Positions 25,808-38,324 of a DNA stretch of 64,000 bases are shown piece after piece. The notes beneath the pieces are model-generated. The model was not told the origin of the DNA, ran no database searches, and saw only the letters and a program-made list of their open reading frames with translations. Positions within the stretch are counted from its first letter, which is position 1. Every line of letters starts with the position of its first letter. The stretch spans positions 65,336,662 through 65,400,661 of the forward strand of contig CM036225.1 of the NCBI GenBank assembly GCA_020631735.1, written 5' to 3'. The translations under genes and the position numbers were made by a program. This stretch comes from Saccharum officinarum. Lineage: Eukaryota; Streptophyta; Magnoliopsida; Poales; Poaceae.

Positions 25808-25820
25808 GGCTCCGATACCA
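25808..25820 (-). other. Primer-binding site of element B
   Basis: TGGTATCGGAGCC on the minus strand lies next to the LTR end at 25823. It is identical to the sites of copy A and element C. Confidence 0.75.
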
Positions 25821-28241
25821 CTTGAAGGGTCGAGATGGCGGACTAAAGGGGGGGTGAATAGTCCTTTCTAAAACTTAAACGTGTTGGCTAACCAAAACAA
25901 ATGCGGAATTAAACTTATCGGTCTAGCCAAGACTACACCCCTCTAACTAAGTTCACAAGCACCTCACAAAGATCCTAATTAAGCAACTAAGGTGCTTTCC
26001 TTAGCAAGAGCTCTCCTATTTAATTCTAGAGCAAGGTCACATAAACCTATGCACTAGTACTTTGCAAGCAAGAGGGAGCTCCTACACAACTTAGTGAAGC
26101 AAAAGCACAAAGCTCCTAAGCTCACTAGCAATGCTCAATAACAAGGCAACTAATGCCAAATTAAAGAGTGCAAAACACTTAGCTACACAAACTAAGCAAT
26201 GTGACTAATAAGGTTACACAAACCGAATTAGTCACGCAAAGGGGATACTTCTAGCTACACAAGCAAGAAGATAACTAGCAAGCTACCCAAGCAAACTAGT
26301 TACGAGAGCAACTACACAAGCACAAGTATATATGAAAGTAAATACAAGCTTGTGTTGCACGAAAGCAAACCACCGAGAAGAGTAGACAATGTTGACACGG
26401 TGATTTTCTCCCGAGGTTCACTTGGTTGCCACCAAGCTACGTCCCCGTTGTGTCGACCAACACTTCGTGGTTCGACGGCTAATCGGTCACACACCGAGCC
26501 TCTCAAAAGGCACCGCAAGAACCCACCATAAAGTGTGGTAGCTCAATGACACGCTCAACTAGAGTTGCTCTTCGCGATCCCCGCGGGGTGAGCACAATCC
26601 CCCTCACAAAGCTTCTCCGGAGCCTCGCACAATCTTCTTGCGAGCTTCGACGGAGCCACAAGCCACCAAGCCGTCTAGGAGGTGGCAACCTCCAAGAGTA
26701 ATAAGCACCACCGGCTTGCAACACGATCACCTAGTGCCACTCGATGAACCTCACGATGCAATCGCACTAGAATCGCTCTCTCACTCGATCCGATGAACAC
26801 TATCAAGCATGAGTGAGTTAGAGGGCTCCCTAGCACTACCACATAAGCCACCAAGGCTAAAGTGTGCTCAGCTGCCGGCCACGGCCGGCCAAGGCATCTA
26901 TTTATAACCCCACGGTCAAATAGAGCCGTTACCCCTTCACTGGGCAGATTTCGGGACGACCGGACGCGCCGGTCGAAACTGACCGAACGCGCTCAGCCAC
27001 GTCCGATTCTCCAACGGTCACTGACTCCCAACGGTCAAACCAGCGACCGGACGCGCCGCTGCCATGACCGGACGCGCCTCTGCCATGACCAGACGCGCCC
27101 CTAGCAACGATCGGACGCGCCGATCGCACAGTACCACGCGCGCAACGACATGACCGGACGCGCTCCTTGCGACGACCGGACGCGACAGTGCCAGCGTCCG
27201 GTTAGAGTCCAGTAAGCACCTTCAACGATCGGACGCGTCCGATCGTACGTGACCAGACGCACCGCGCGTCCGATCATCACTCCGCTGCTCTCTGTCCCTC
27301 TGGACGCCTGACCGGACGCGCTGGTCCCGTGAAGGACCGGACGCGCCGGTCGCGCGCTCTGCTTCTGCGCACAGGTGCACTGACCGGACGCGCTGGTCAA
27401 GCCGTGACCGCGTCCGGTGCAGCGTCCGGTCACCACAGTGACCTCCGTTCGCCTCCGTTTCTTTTCCGACTTCCGGCGCAATAGAAAATAGGCATTTCAC
27501 TTCCCCCAAAAGCGCCGAATCCCGCCTCGCAAGCTTGGTGGGAGGGAGAGAGGAACCTAAACCCCTCTCTACTGCTCAAACTCCACTGCCTTCACAAATG
27601 TGCTAACACCACCAAGTGTACACCACCATGTGCATGTGTGTTAGCATTTCACAATCATTTTATCGAAGGAGTTAACCACTCAACTTGCCACGCCACTCGA
27701 TCCTAGCAACGATGCATAGTTAGATCACACGAGTGGCACTAGATGACCGATATGCAAACAAGTTTGCTCCTCTTGATAGTACGGCCATCTATCCTAAACC
27801 TGGTCATAAACTTCTCTACACACCTATGACCGGTGAAATGGAAATGCCCTAGGTTATACCTTTGTCTTGCGTATTCCACTCCATCTCCTCCGACGTTGAT
27901 GCAACATATGCACCAACCATATCACAAATGATATGATCCACTTCATATCATCACGTGACCGTATTGGTTCATCGATCTTGACCTCACTTGCTCTTCACCG
28001 TTGCCTCGGTCCTTCGGTGCCAAGCCATCACACAACTTGCCCTTCACCCTAGCAACCGGTCCATCAAGACAAGCCTCATCTTGATCTTCTCCACCTTGGT
28101 CACATGACTCCATGTCATGTCTTATATGCAATGAGCTCCTTCATGACACCATCACATGTGGACTAATCTCTTGTGTATCTCACATAACCACATATTAGTC
28201 CACCTAAGTTGTCACTCAATTACCAAAACCAAACAAGGACA

Positions 28242-28991
28242 TGTAACATCCCAGCCCAGGGCTTAACAGGATTAATAGGATACTCATACCAATAAGTTGC
28301 AACTTCTTTTCCGGAAGCCCATCTCGAAAGAACTCCAAAGTTAAGCGTGCTTGGCCTGGAGCGATGGGTGACCGACCGGAAAGTTCTTTCCGGGTGCGCA
28401 CGAGTGAGGACAAAGTGCGCAGAAAAGACTTGTGTTGGTCTGTGAGGACAGTCTATGTCCTAGAAAAGCGGCCAGATGTAAGCGGGCCCGGCCTCGAGGA
28501 GGTGGGACGTTACAGAATGGTATCAGAGCCGACTCTCGCGGTTTCACGGGCGTGTGTATCGCAGTTGCACAGGCATGGTGCGCATGGCTGGTGTGGACTC
28601 AGAGTGGTCACACAACATGACTCATGCGCTGGCACTGGACACACGGACGTGGCCAAGAGAGGACGTTTCTGGCTTGGGATTGACCGACGAGGACGTCGGT
28701 CTCTTAAGGGGGTGAGGATGTAACATCCCAGCCCAGGGCTTAACAGGATTAATAGGATACTCATACCAACAAGTTGCAACTTCTTTTCCGGAAGCTCATC
28801 TCGAAAGAACTCCAAAGTTAAGCGTGCTTGGCCTGGAGCGATAGGTGACCGACCGGGAAGTTCTTTCCGGATGCGCACGAGTGAGGACAAAGTGCGCAGA
28901 AAAGACTTGTGTTGGTCTGTAAGGGCAGTCTATGTCCTAGAAAAGCGGCCAGATGTAAGCGGGCTCGGCCTCGAGGAGGCGGGACGTTACA
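28242..28991 (+). mobile_element. Cassandra TRIM element in the LTR of B
   Basis: LTR1 is 28242-28514, LTR2 is 28719-28991, and the primer-binding site TGGTATCAGAGC is at 28518-28529. The polypurine tract AAGGGGGTGAGGA directly precedes LTR2. The flanks are GGACA (28237-28241) and GGACC (28992-28996). Copy A has GGACC on both sides, so the left copy here has mutated. The 5S-like domains are at about 28278-28397 and 28755-28874. The insertion site is identical to that in copy A. Confidence 0.93.
28278..28397 (+). ncRNA. 5S rRNA-like domain in Cassandra LTR1 (element B)
   Basis: It carries the internal promoter words AGTTAAGCGTGCTTGG and GATGGGTGACC, like the copy in A. A second such domain lies at about 28755-28874, with GATAGGTGACC in place of GATGGGTGACC. 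Confidence 0.65.
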
Positions 28992-29001
28992 GGACCTTTC
29001 A

Positions 29002-29507
29002 CAAGTGACTTGAGGGTCACACCGAGGAACCATCTAAGTGTTGGTCGACACAACCGGTGACGTAGCTTGTCGGTGCACAAGTGAACACCGGGTGAACAAA
29101 AATATTGTGTCACTTGTCTCCCGGTGGTTGGTCTTTATATTGTGTTGTTGTCAATATTGATTGATTGTATATCATCTTGGTGATTGGCAACATCTTCACT
29201 CCACCGTCGGTATAAGAATCACAATCCTCTCTCTTGCATTTATATTTACTAGATTATCTTGTGTAGCTCTAGTAGTAGCTTTGCTAGTAGTGTTGTTAGC
29301 TTGCTCACTAGTGTAAGATTAGTGACTTAGCCCTTGTGTGAACTAGAGATCATAATCTACTAGACTTATGGATAGGAGGCTTGCATCACAACCGTAGGTT
29401 AAGCAAAACTTGCTTTGCGCTATTTGTTATTCTAACAAGTTTGCTTAGTGGCTTGTGTAGAATTTTTATAGGCTATTCACCCCCCTCTAGCCATCTAGGA
29501 CCTTACA
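29002..29507 (+). repeat. 5' LTR of element C, part after insertion of B
   Basis: It resumes with the duplicated CAAGT and ends GGACCTTACA at 29507. It is colinear with 37736-38241 of the 3' LTR. Confidence 0.9.
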
Positions 29508-29509
29508 AG

Positions 29510-29522
29510 TGGTATCGGAGCC
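29510..29522 (+). other. Primer-binding site of element C
   Basis: TGGTATCGGAGCC lies two bases after the 5' LTR end and is complementary to the 3' end of initiator Met tRNA. Confidence 0.85.
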
Positions 29523-29579
29523 GTGGTCACCGTTTTAATCAAGGCTTAACATCCTTCGGTGTGAAAAATAGCTCAAATT

Positions 29580-31409
29580 ATGTTCAATCATGTTGGGGGC
29601 AAGCCACCGTTCTTTGATGGTGTTAGTTCTTTTGTTCATTGGAAGAGAAAAATGACAATGTACCTTGGTTCTATTCATGAGAGAGTTTTGCAAGTCACCA
29701 AGAATGATTTTGCTATCATTGATCCCGATCATCTCACCGATGAAGATAGAGCAAATAGAACATGCAATAGAATGGCTCTTAATACACTTTACAATGGTAT
29801 TGACACAAAAGTATTTGAGGGCATCAAGGATTTAGAATTGGCAAATGAAGTATGGACAAGGTTGAGTGAAACATATGAGGGCACTAAGGTTATGAAGAGT
29901 GCCAAGCTATATGGGCTCAAGAGTGAGTTTGAGAACTTCAAGATGAAAGAAGAAGAAACAATCTTAGAAATGTTTCATAGATTGCAAGTCATTGTGAATG
30001 ATCTCAAGAGCTTAGAGCACAAGACACAAGACCAAGACTTTTGCCACAAGTTCTTGTTGAGCTTACCAAGAAGATTCAAAATGTTGATCATGATGTTACA
30101 AAGAGATGGGCTTGAAGCAATGAAACCCAATAATTTACTTGGTGAAGTCTTGACATATGACAAGTATGATCAAGATGTTGATGAGAAGGAGAAGGAGGAA
30201 GAAAAGAAGAAGAAGACCGTGGCATTCAAGGCCACCTCCTCCAAGGGCAAAGCTACCATCATTGAAGAAGAAGAAGACAATAATGAAGATGAAGATTTTG
30301 AAATTGATGATGAGGCATTTGCTCTTGTAGTAAAGAAAATGGGTCACATGTTCATTAAGAGAAGAGGCTTTAAAAAGAGAAATAACAATTTCAAGAGCAA
30401 TGAGCAATAAAGGAAGTGCTTCAATTGTGATAGCACCGAACATCTTCAAGCCGAATGTCCCTATGACAAGAAGAAGAAGAATAAGAGGGGCAAGTTTGAG
30501 AATAAAAAGAGAGAAGCCAAGATGACTTTCAAGAAGGGCAAGAATGGAGCCTATGTGGTCACTTGGGAAAGTGATGATGAAGAAGAAGAAGAATCATCCA
30601 ACAAGGCTTTTGCTTCCATTGCTATCAACAAGAAGCCATCACTATTTGATTCATCCTCTTCATGCCTCATGGCCAAAGAAACTAAGGTATTATATGATGA
30701 GAGTGATGATGAAAGTGAAATGGAATATGCTCATGATAGTGATAGTGATAATGATAATGATAATGAAAATGATGATGATGAACCAACTAAAGAACAACTA
30801 TATGACTTGATGCAACAAACTAGAGACATAGCTATTGCCAAGGACAAGGAGTGTAAGAAGCTTTCAATGAAAGTAGCAATACTTGAGAAAGTTCTTAGTG
30901 AGCTTAAGACCACTCATGAGAGTCTAGTGGAAGACCATGAGGATCTTGGTAAGGCTCATTCCAAGCTTGAAAAAGCTCACTCATTGCTACTTGAGCAACA
31001 AGCAAAGAAGGAGGTTGTTGTATCATGTGATATAGGTGTTACATGTGATATAAATGATAAATCCTCTAATGAACCTATCATCATGTCAAATGCTAACCCT
31101 TGTAGCTCTTCATCCACCAACACCGACTCTACCTCCACTACTAGTGATGGTTTCACTTGTGATGCCTCACTAATGGTTGAGAATGAGACTCTCAAGAAAG
31201 AGGTGGATGAGCTCACTCACGCCCTAGGCAAGGCCTATGGTGGTGAGGCCCGCTTGCTTAAGTGCTTGGGTAGCCAAAGGTTCTCTCTTAACAAAGAGGG
31301 ATTGGGCTACACCTCCAAGAAAGACAAGTCGGCCTTTGCAACTCTAAAGCCTAGCTTTGTGAAGGCAATGGTCGGTTTTGCAATAGATGCAAGCAAGTTG
31401 GGCACCTAG
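29580..31409 (+). pseudogene. Copia gag of element C, interrupted
   Basis: The Gag polyprotein starts MFNHVGGKPPFFDG with a UBN2-type capsid region. A Lys/Glu-rich basic segment follows, then a TAA stop at 30408-30410 just before the first CCHC knuckle (CFNCDSTEHLQAEC). The same frame continues through an acidic segment with Asp/Asn repeats and a coiled coil to 31409. A second knuckle (CNRCKQVGHLEHNC, from 31379) is in another frame, so about one base has been lost near 31375. A further TAA lies at 31433-31435 in that frame. Gag would form the particle and bind element RNA. Confidence 0.87.
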
Positions 31410-31633
31410 AGCATAATTGCAATAAAAAGAACTAAAGCAAGAAATTTGTTAATGCTATACCTTTTGATTCTTGCTATGTGCTTACCAAAGGTGTGAAGGG
31501 TGTGAAAGCTAAGTTTATTGGTACACCCATTGTTGGCCCAAAGAAGAAGGCTATTTGGGTACCAAAGAGCTTAGTTACTAACCTACAAGGACCCAAGCAA
31601 AAATGGGTACCTAAGCTTCATTGATTTGCTTGT

Positions 31634-34600
31634 AGGTCAATTACAAAGCCGGAGGAAGGCATTGGATTATTGATAGTGGGTGCACTCAACACATGACCGG
31701 TATATCAAGAATGTTTGACTCAATCAATGACAATGATAGTGGTGTTGATTCTATCACATTTGGCAATAACAAGAAAGGCAAGGTTATTGGCTTGGGCAAG
31801 ATTGCAATATCAAATGACTTGAGTATTTCCAATGTGTTGCTAGTTGAAAGCTTAGATTTCAATCTTCTATCCGTGGCACAAATATGTGATCTTGGTTATA
31901 AATATATCTTTGGGGTTGATGATGTGGAAGTCATTAGTATGGATGGCTCAAATGTGGCATTCAAGGGTTTTAGATATGAGAATCTCTACCTAGTTGACTT
32001 CAATGCTAGAAAAACTTCTTTGACAACTTGCTTAATCTCCAAATCAAGCATGGGTTGGCTTTGGCATAGAAGGCTTGGTCATGTTGGTATGAAACAATTG
32101 AAGAAGCTTGCAACTCATAATCTTGTCAATGGTTTGAAAGATGTTGAATTTGAGAAGAATAAGCTTTGTAGTGCATGTCAAGCCGGGAAGCAAGTTGGAA
32201 GCTCACATCCAAAGAAAAGTACAATGAGCACATGCAAAGCATTTGATTTGATGCACATGGATCTATTTGGCCCAACAACATACTCAAGCATAGGTGGTAA
32301 TAAGTATGGATTTGTCATAGTGGATGACTTCACAAGATTCACATGGGTATTCTTTCTTAGTGACAAAAGTGAAGTGTTTGACACCTTCAAGACATTTCTC
32401 ACTAGAGTTCACAATGAGTTTGAGATTAGAATCAAGAAAGTGAGAAGTGACAATGGAAGTGAGTTCAAGAATACAAGAATTGAAGAACTTTGTGATCACT
32501 ATGGCATTGGACATCAATTTTCGGCCAAGTACACTCTACAATCAAATGGCCTAGTTGAGAGAAAGAATAGAACATTGCTTGATATGGCTAGATCAATGCT
32601 TCATGAGTATAATGTGAGTCAATCATTTTGGGATGAAGCAATCAATACCGCTTGCTACTACATCAATAGACTATATTGTTATCCATTGCTAGAGAAGACC
32701 CCATATGAGCTACTTTATGGAATAAAGCCAAATATTTCTTACTTTAGAGTGTTTGGTTGCAAATGTTATATCTTGAAGAAGGGCACTAGATTGGGAAAGT
32801 TTGACAAGAGATGTGATGAGGGGTTCCTACTTGGTTATTCAACTATAAGCAAAGCTTATAGAGTTTGGAACAATTCAAGTGGCATTCTAGAAGAAGTTCA
32901 TGATGTGCAATTTGATGAAACCAATGGGTCACAAGATGAAGAAGAGAATCTAGATGATGTTGGTGGAACTCAATTGGTGGACGCAATGAAGAACATGGAC
33001 ATTGGGGACATTAGAGCAAAGCAAGTAATTGATATTCAAGATGATGATAAAGATCAAGTGCTCAATTCTCCATTCAAGCTAGCTAGTGACTCTTAAGTGC
33101 AAGATCATGATGCTAGTTCATCTCATCAAGATACATCAAGTGATCAACCAAGCTCAAGCAATCAAGTGCAAGTACTCCAACCACAACATGTTGCAAGAGA
33201 TCACCCCATTGATAGTGTTATTGGTGATATTAGAAGTAGTGTGCAAACAAGATCAAGATTGGCTATGTTTTGTGAGCATGCATCATTTGTGTCAACCATA
33301 GAACCAAAGAAAATAGAAGAAGCTTTGAGGGATGCCGATTGGATCATGGCTATGCAAGAAGAGCTTAACAATTTCATAAGAAATGATGTTTGAGAATTGG
33401 TAGAAAGGTCAAATGACTACAATGTGATTGGAACCAAATGTGTGTTCAAAAACAAGCAAGATCAAGATGGCATTGTGGTGAGAAACAAAGCAAGACTAGT
33501 TGCTCAAGGTTACACTCAAGTAGAAGGTCTTGACTATGATGAGACATATGCTCCCGTGGCAAGATTAGAGGCAATAAGGATTCTATTGGCTTATGCTTGT
33601 GCACACAACATCAAACTATATCAAATGGATGTCAAAAGTGCATTTCTCAATGGAATCATCAATGAGTTAGTCTTTGTTGAGCAACCTCCCGGATTTGAAG
33701 ATGACAAGAAATCCAACCATGTATATAAGTTGAAGAAGGCTTTATATGGCTTAAAGCAAGCACCTAGAGTATGGTATGAGAGGCTAAGGGATTTCTTTCT
33801 CTCTAAGGGATTCAAGATGGGCAAGGTTGATACAACTCTATTCACCAAGAAGATTGGGAATGATCTATTCATAGTGTAAATATATGTTGATGACATCATC
33901 TTTGGATCAACCGATCAAGCTTATTGTGAAGAATTTGGTGCTATGATGACCAAAGAATTTAAAATGTCTATGATTGGTGAACTTAGTTACTTCCTTGGTC
34001 TCCAAGTCAAGCAATTGAAGAATGAGACATTTGTGAGTCAAGGGAAATACATAAGGGACATGTTGAAGAAGTTTGGAATGCAAGATGCAAAGCCAATTTC
34101 AACTCCAATGAGTACAAATGGCAATTTGGATAGTGATTTTGATGGCAAAATGGTGAATCAAAAGGAATATCGGTCTTTGATTGGAAGTCTACTCTATGTC
34201 ACCGCATCAAGGCCGGATGTCATGTTTAGTGTTTGTATGTGTGCTAGATATCAAGCCTCATCTAGAGAGAGTCATCTCACGGCCGCAAAGAGAATATTGA
34301 GGTACTTAAAGCAAACAAGAGATGTTGGACTATGGTATCCTAAGGGATCAAAGTTTGAATTGATTGGATATTCGGACTCCGACTATGGAGGTTACAAAAT
34401 CAATAGAAAGAGCACAAGTGGCACATGTCAATTACTTGGAAGATCACTTGTGTCATGGTCCTCAAAGAAACAAAATAGTGTGGCAATCTCTACCGCCGAA
34501 GCCGAATATGTGAGTGCGGGGAGTTGTTGTGCACAATTGCTATGGATGAAATCAACTTTGAAGGATTATGGCCTCAACTTCAAGAATGTGCCATTGCTAT

Positions 34601-34836
34601 GTGATAATGAAAGTGCAATCAAAATGATACAAAACCCGGTTCAACATGGAAGAACAAAGCATATTGACATAAGGCATCATTTCATTAGAGATCATCAACA
34701 AAAAGGAGATATTGCCATTAAAAGTGTTGGCACCGATGATCAACTTGCCGATATTCTCACCAAGCCACTTGATGAAAAGAGATTTTACAAGCTAAGGAAT
34801 GAATTGAACATTCTTGATTTCTCAAACATGAGTTGA
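31634..34836 (+). pseudogene. Copia pol of element C: protease, integrase, RT, RNase H
   Basis: One frame runs from before the protease motif (DSG at 31672) to the terminal stop at 34836. The GAG-pre-integrase motif WHRRLGHVGMKQL is followed by the integrase core, with Asp residues in DLMHMDLFGP and RSDNGSEF and Glu in NGLVERKNRTL. The reverse transcriptase starts near 33397 and has the catalytic IYVDDIIFG at about 33880-33906. RNase H has SDSDYGG and STAEAEY. The frame carries three stops: TAA at 33094-33096, TGA at 33391-33393, and TAA at 33877-33879 immediately before the RT catalytic motif. There is no frameshift within it. Domain order and sequence fit the SIRE/Maximus lineage of Ty1/copia. 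Confidence 0.93.
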
Positions 34837-35930
34837 ATGCACCCCACCCACTTATTGACATGCCTCTCCTTCGACATTGCAAGGTAAAGTTGATTGACAT
34901 GTCATTCATCCTATGCTAAGGACTTGCTAGAGCATGTAGACATAATAAGTGGTACGCATGAGCATTCATGATAAATCAAATGAATTTGATGGATATATGT
35001 TATCACTATTGCTTCTATGCTTATTTTGATCTAGTGGTGGCATATGACATGTTTGTGAGCTTGCAAACCTAGTGTTGAATCTAGAAGATTTGCTATAAGT
35101 GTTTAATTCAACATAGGCAAGATAACCCTTATTATGAGGTGTGAAGAAGCTTGTCTTTGGTTCAAATCGAATTAAATATCTTTGGCAAGTATTCTAGGTT
35201 GAACCAAATTTGATAAATTCTAACCTACTCCATCAATTTTTTTTTTCTCCACAATTTGATCCCATTTTTAGGTAAGTTGTTGACAAAGGGGGAGAGAAAA
35301 AGATGATTCAACATAATAAAGGGGTAAATAAAATTTTGATGCACACAAGTAGGGGGAGCAAGCTCATAAACAAAGTTGTTGTATTTGTTTGTGCATTCTC
35401 ATATGACTTGCTCATTGCACATGTATTTAAATTCAATATACATGCTTGTGTGGTGCAATGCTAGTATAGAACTTGAATGATGAAATGATCTACTAGCATG
35501 CATAGGAATAGTTTACATGTGGTATCTAGACGTGCCTTAAACTTTATAAGTGGTCCAAGAACCTTTACTATAATGTTGATCTCACGGGGTTCTTGAGTTG
35601 TGATGGTTGTCTAGTTACCTCATGATGCTAAGGATGGTGTAAAAGGCAACTTTGATTGGTATCACGCTTCAAAGGTCCATTTCTTACACCTTAGCATCAT
35701 TTTGGTAGAATTACTCTCTCAACACTTCTATCAATGCATATGTGCAAAGCTTTCAATCCAAACTCTATGCACATATGTAGGGAGAGCTAATGCTACCAAA
35801 ACCGAGCTTGTGATAATTATCCAAACTTTACTTATGAGCAAAATGATTGGACAAGTATGACAAGTTCAAAACTTTTATTATCAAAATCATCTTTGTGAGG
35901 GTTGTCATCAATTACCAAAAAGGGAGAGAT
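34837..35930 (+). other. Non-coding tail of element C with polypurine motifs
   Basis: There is no credible ORF and no env-like gene. The tail holds purine tracts AAAGGGGGAGAG (about 35286), GTAGGGGGAGCAAG (about 35350), GTAGGGAGAG (about 35777) and AAAAAGGGAGAGAT directly before the 3' LTR. Each has a counterpart in the tail of B. Confidence 0.75.
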
Positions 35931-38241
35931 TGAAAGTCCCTAGTTTGGTTTTGGCTAATTGATGAAACCTAGGACTAACCTTTGTATCTAAGTGGATGAT
36001 TTAGATAAAGGTGGTCATTGAATATGAGACATGATATTGACTCATGTGACCAAGATGATGAAGACCGAGATGATGCTTGGCTCGATGGACCGGTTGTGAA
36101 GGTGAAGGGCAAGTCGAGGCTTCGAAGCGAAGGACCATGCGATGGTGAAGCTTGAGCAAGACTTGGCGCCGACGGACCGATGCAACGGTGAAGAGCAAGT
36201 GAAGTTAAGGTCGATGGATCAAGACGGTCATGTGATGATATGAAGTGGATCATATCTTTTGGAAAAATAAAATGGGCTCAAGGCAAAGGTATAACCATAG
36301 GGCCATTTTGTTTTGCACTCAAGACACCATAGAGGGTGTGAGTGGTTTAGGATCGATAGCCGAACTATTAAGAGGGGAAGTCTTATCGGTTATTCTACGC
36401 ACGGGTGCCACTAGGTGAATTCATAAAGTGCATTGCATATAGGGCCTAGTGAGCTAACTGGAAAACCTTCGAAAATGTTTATGAAAATGCTAACACACGT
36501 GCACAAGGTGGTGATCACTTGTTGGTGTTGGCACATTTGCGAAGGTGTTGGAGTTGAAATGTCTATTTTCCACTACGCCGGAAGTCGGAAAAGAAACGGA
36601 GGCGAACGGAGGTCACAGAGGTGACCGGATGCGGTCATGGTATGACCGGACGCGTTCGGTCAGTAGTCAGGCACGCGGGTGCTAGGGTTTGCAACCGGCG
36701 CGTCCGGTCACTCGCGGGACCAGCGTGTCCGGTCAGGCGCTCAGAGGGAACAACAGTTTGCAAGGATGATCGGACGCGAGGCGTGTCCGGTCACACGTGA
36801 TCGAACGCGTCCGATCGTTGAGGGAGCTTACTGGACTCTAACCGGATGCTGGCACTGTCGCGTCCGATCGTTGACTAGAGCGCGTCCGGTTGTTGCTTCG
36901 TGGGCACACGGTGCTGTGCGATCGGCGCATCCGATCGTTTGATGGGCGCATCCGGTCGTTTGATAGGCATGTCCGGTCGTTGCCTAGGGCACGTCCGGTC
37001 GTTGGTTTGACCGTTGGGGCTCAGTGATCGTTAGAGGATCGGACGCGGTTGAGCACGTCCGGTCGTTGCTTCGCAGGCGCGCGGTGCTGTGTGATCGGCG
37101 TGTCCGGTCGTTTGATGGGCACGTCTGATCATTTGACAGGCGTGTCCGATCGTTGCCTAGGGCACGTCCGGTCGTTGGTTTGACCGTTGGGGCTCAGTGA
37201 TCGTTGGAGGATCGGACGCGGTTGAGCGCGTCCGGTCAGTTATGACCGACGCGTCCGGTCATCCCGAAAAAGACCCAGTGAAGGGGTATAACGGCTCTAT
37301 TCGGATGGGATGCTTATAAATACTTGTTGGCCGGCCCTTGGGGAGGTCTCTCGTGATTTCTAACATTCTTTTGCATCCTTTGAGCTAGAGCTTCTCCTCC
37401 CACTCATCTCTCTTTCTTGATTGCAAATCAAAAGTGAGATTGAGTGATCCCAAAGTGCATTGCATAGCTTGAGGGCATCTAGTGGCACTTGTGGGTGGTT
37501 TAGCCGGTGGATTTCTTGTTACTCTTGGAGAGTACCGCTCCTAGCCGGCTTGGAGATTGTTGGAGGGTTGGCAAGAAAAGAAGATTGTTCTTGGCCACCT
37601 CCGGTTGATTGTAAGAGGTTCTTGTGCTTTCCTCGGCGGAGCGCCAAAAGCAACTCTAGTGGATTGCGCGTGTCATTGAGTTACCTCACTTGAGAGTGGT
37701 GTCTTGTGGTGCCTTGTGGGGCGTGCCTTGAGGGGCAAGTGACTTGAGGGTCACACCGAGGAACCATCTAAGTGTTGGTCGACACAACCGGTGACGTAGC
37801 TTGTCGGTGCACAAGTGAACACCGGGTGAACAAAAATATTGTGTCACTTGTCTCCCGGTGGTTGGTCTTCATATTGTGTTGTTGTCAATATTGATTGATT
37901 ATATATCATCTTGGTGATTGGCAACATCTTCACTCCACCGTCGGTATAAGAATCACAATCCTCTCTCTTGCATTTATATTTACTAGATTATCTTGTGTAG
38001 CTCTAGTAGTAGCTTTGCTAGTAGTGTTCTTAGCTTGCTCACTAGTGTAAGATTAGTGACTTAGCCCTTGTGTGAACTAGAGATCATAATCTACTAGACT
38101 TGTGGATAGGAGGCTTGCATCACAACCGTAGGTTAAGCAAAACTCGCTTTGCGCCATTTGTTATTCTAACAAGTTTGCTTAGTGGCTTGTGTAGAATTTT
38201 TATAGGCTATTCACCCCCCTCTAGCCATCTAGGACCTTACA
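35931..38241 (+). repeat. 3' LTR of element C
   Basis: 2311 bp, TGAAAGTCCC to GGACCTTACA. It contains the GC-rich array (36621-37260), a TATA box at 37315-37322 and the unoccupied site corresponding to the insertion point of B. Many CpG sites of the array show C-to-T or G-to-A differences from the 5' LTR, as expected after DNA methylation. Confidence 0.92.
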
Positions 38242-38324
38242 ACTGCCCTCACAGACCCACACACATCCTAAAATTGCTCTAGGCCAAACACGCTTAACCT
38301 CAGAGTTCTTTGGAGATGGGCTTC
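38242..38324 (-). mobile_element. Outer Cassandra LTR, right part (minus strand)
   Basis: It resumes with the duplicated ACTGC. It contains the reverse complement of the 5S-like core (GGTTAAGCGTGTTTGGCCT on the minus strand) and stops where LTR D begins. Confidence 0.75.

Larger units (their letters stand above)
18147..29001 (-). mobile_element. Element B: complete gag-only SIRE/Maximus-like element
   Basis: It has two LTRs (18147-20570 and 25823-29001, the latter enlarged by Cassandra), a primer-binding site at 25820-25808, gag and a 3.3-kb tail, but no pol. The target-site duplication is CAAGT at 18142-18146 and 29002-29006. The uninterrupted 3' LTR of C at about 37736-37745 shows the empty site. 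The tail next to its 3' LTR (20571 to about 22300) is homologous to the tail of element C. B is therefore a deletion derivative of the same lineage, and it may have moved using proteins of elements like C. Confidence 0.92.
25823..29001 (-). repeat. 5' LTR of element B with Cassandra inserted
   Basis: It matches 18147-20570 plus a 750-bp Cassandra near its end. The GC-rich array is at 26957-27432, with the palindrome CGATCGGACGCGTCCGATCG at 27226-27245. The TATA box is at 26906-26899, about 50 bp beyond the array in element sense. Confidence 0.9.
16277..38241 (+). mobile_element. Element C: nearly complete SIRE/Maximus-like copia retrotransposon (with B nested inside)
   Basis: The 5' LTR is split by element B (16277-18146 and 29002-29507). 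The primer-binding site is at 29510-29522. Gag (29580-31409), pol (31634-34836), a 1.1-kb tail and the 3' LTR (35931-38241) follow. LTR ends are TGAAAGTCCC and GGACCTTACA. The target-site duplication is ACTGC on both sides. Pol has the order protease, integrase, reverse transcriptase, RNase H, which defines Ty1/copia. Three in-frame stops in pol and frame breaks at the gag-pol boundary make it non-functional as written. Confidence 0.93.
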
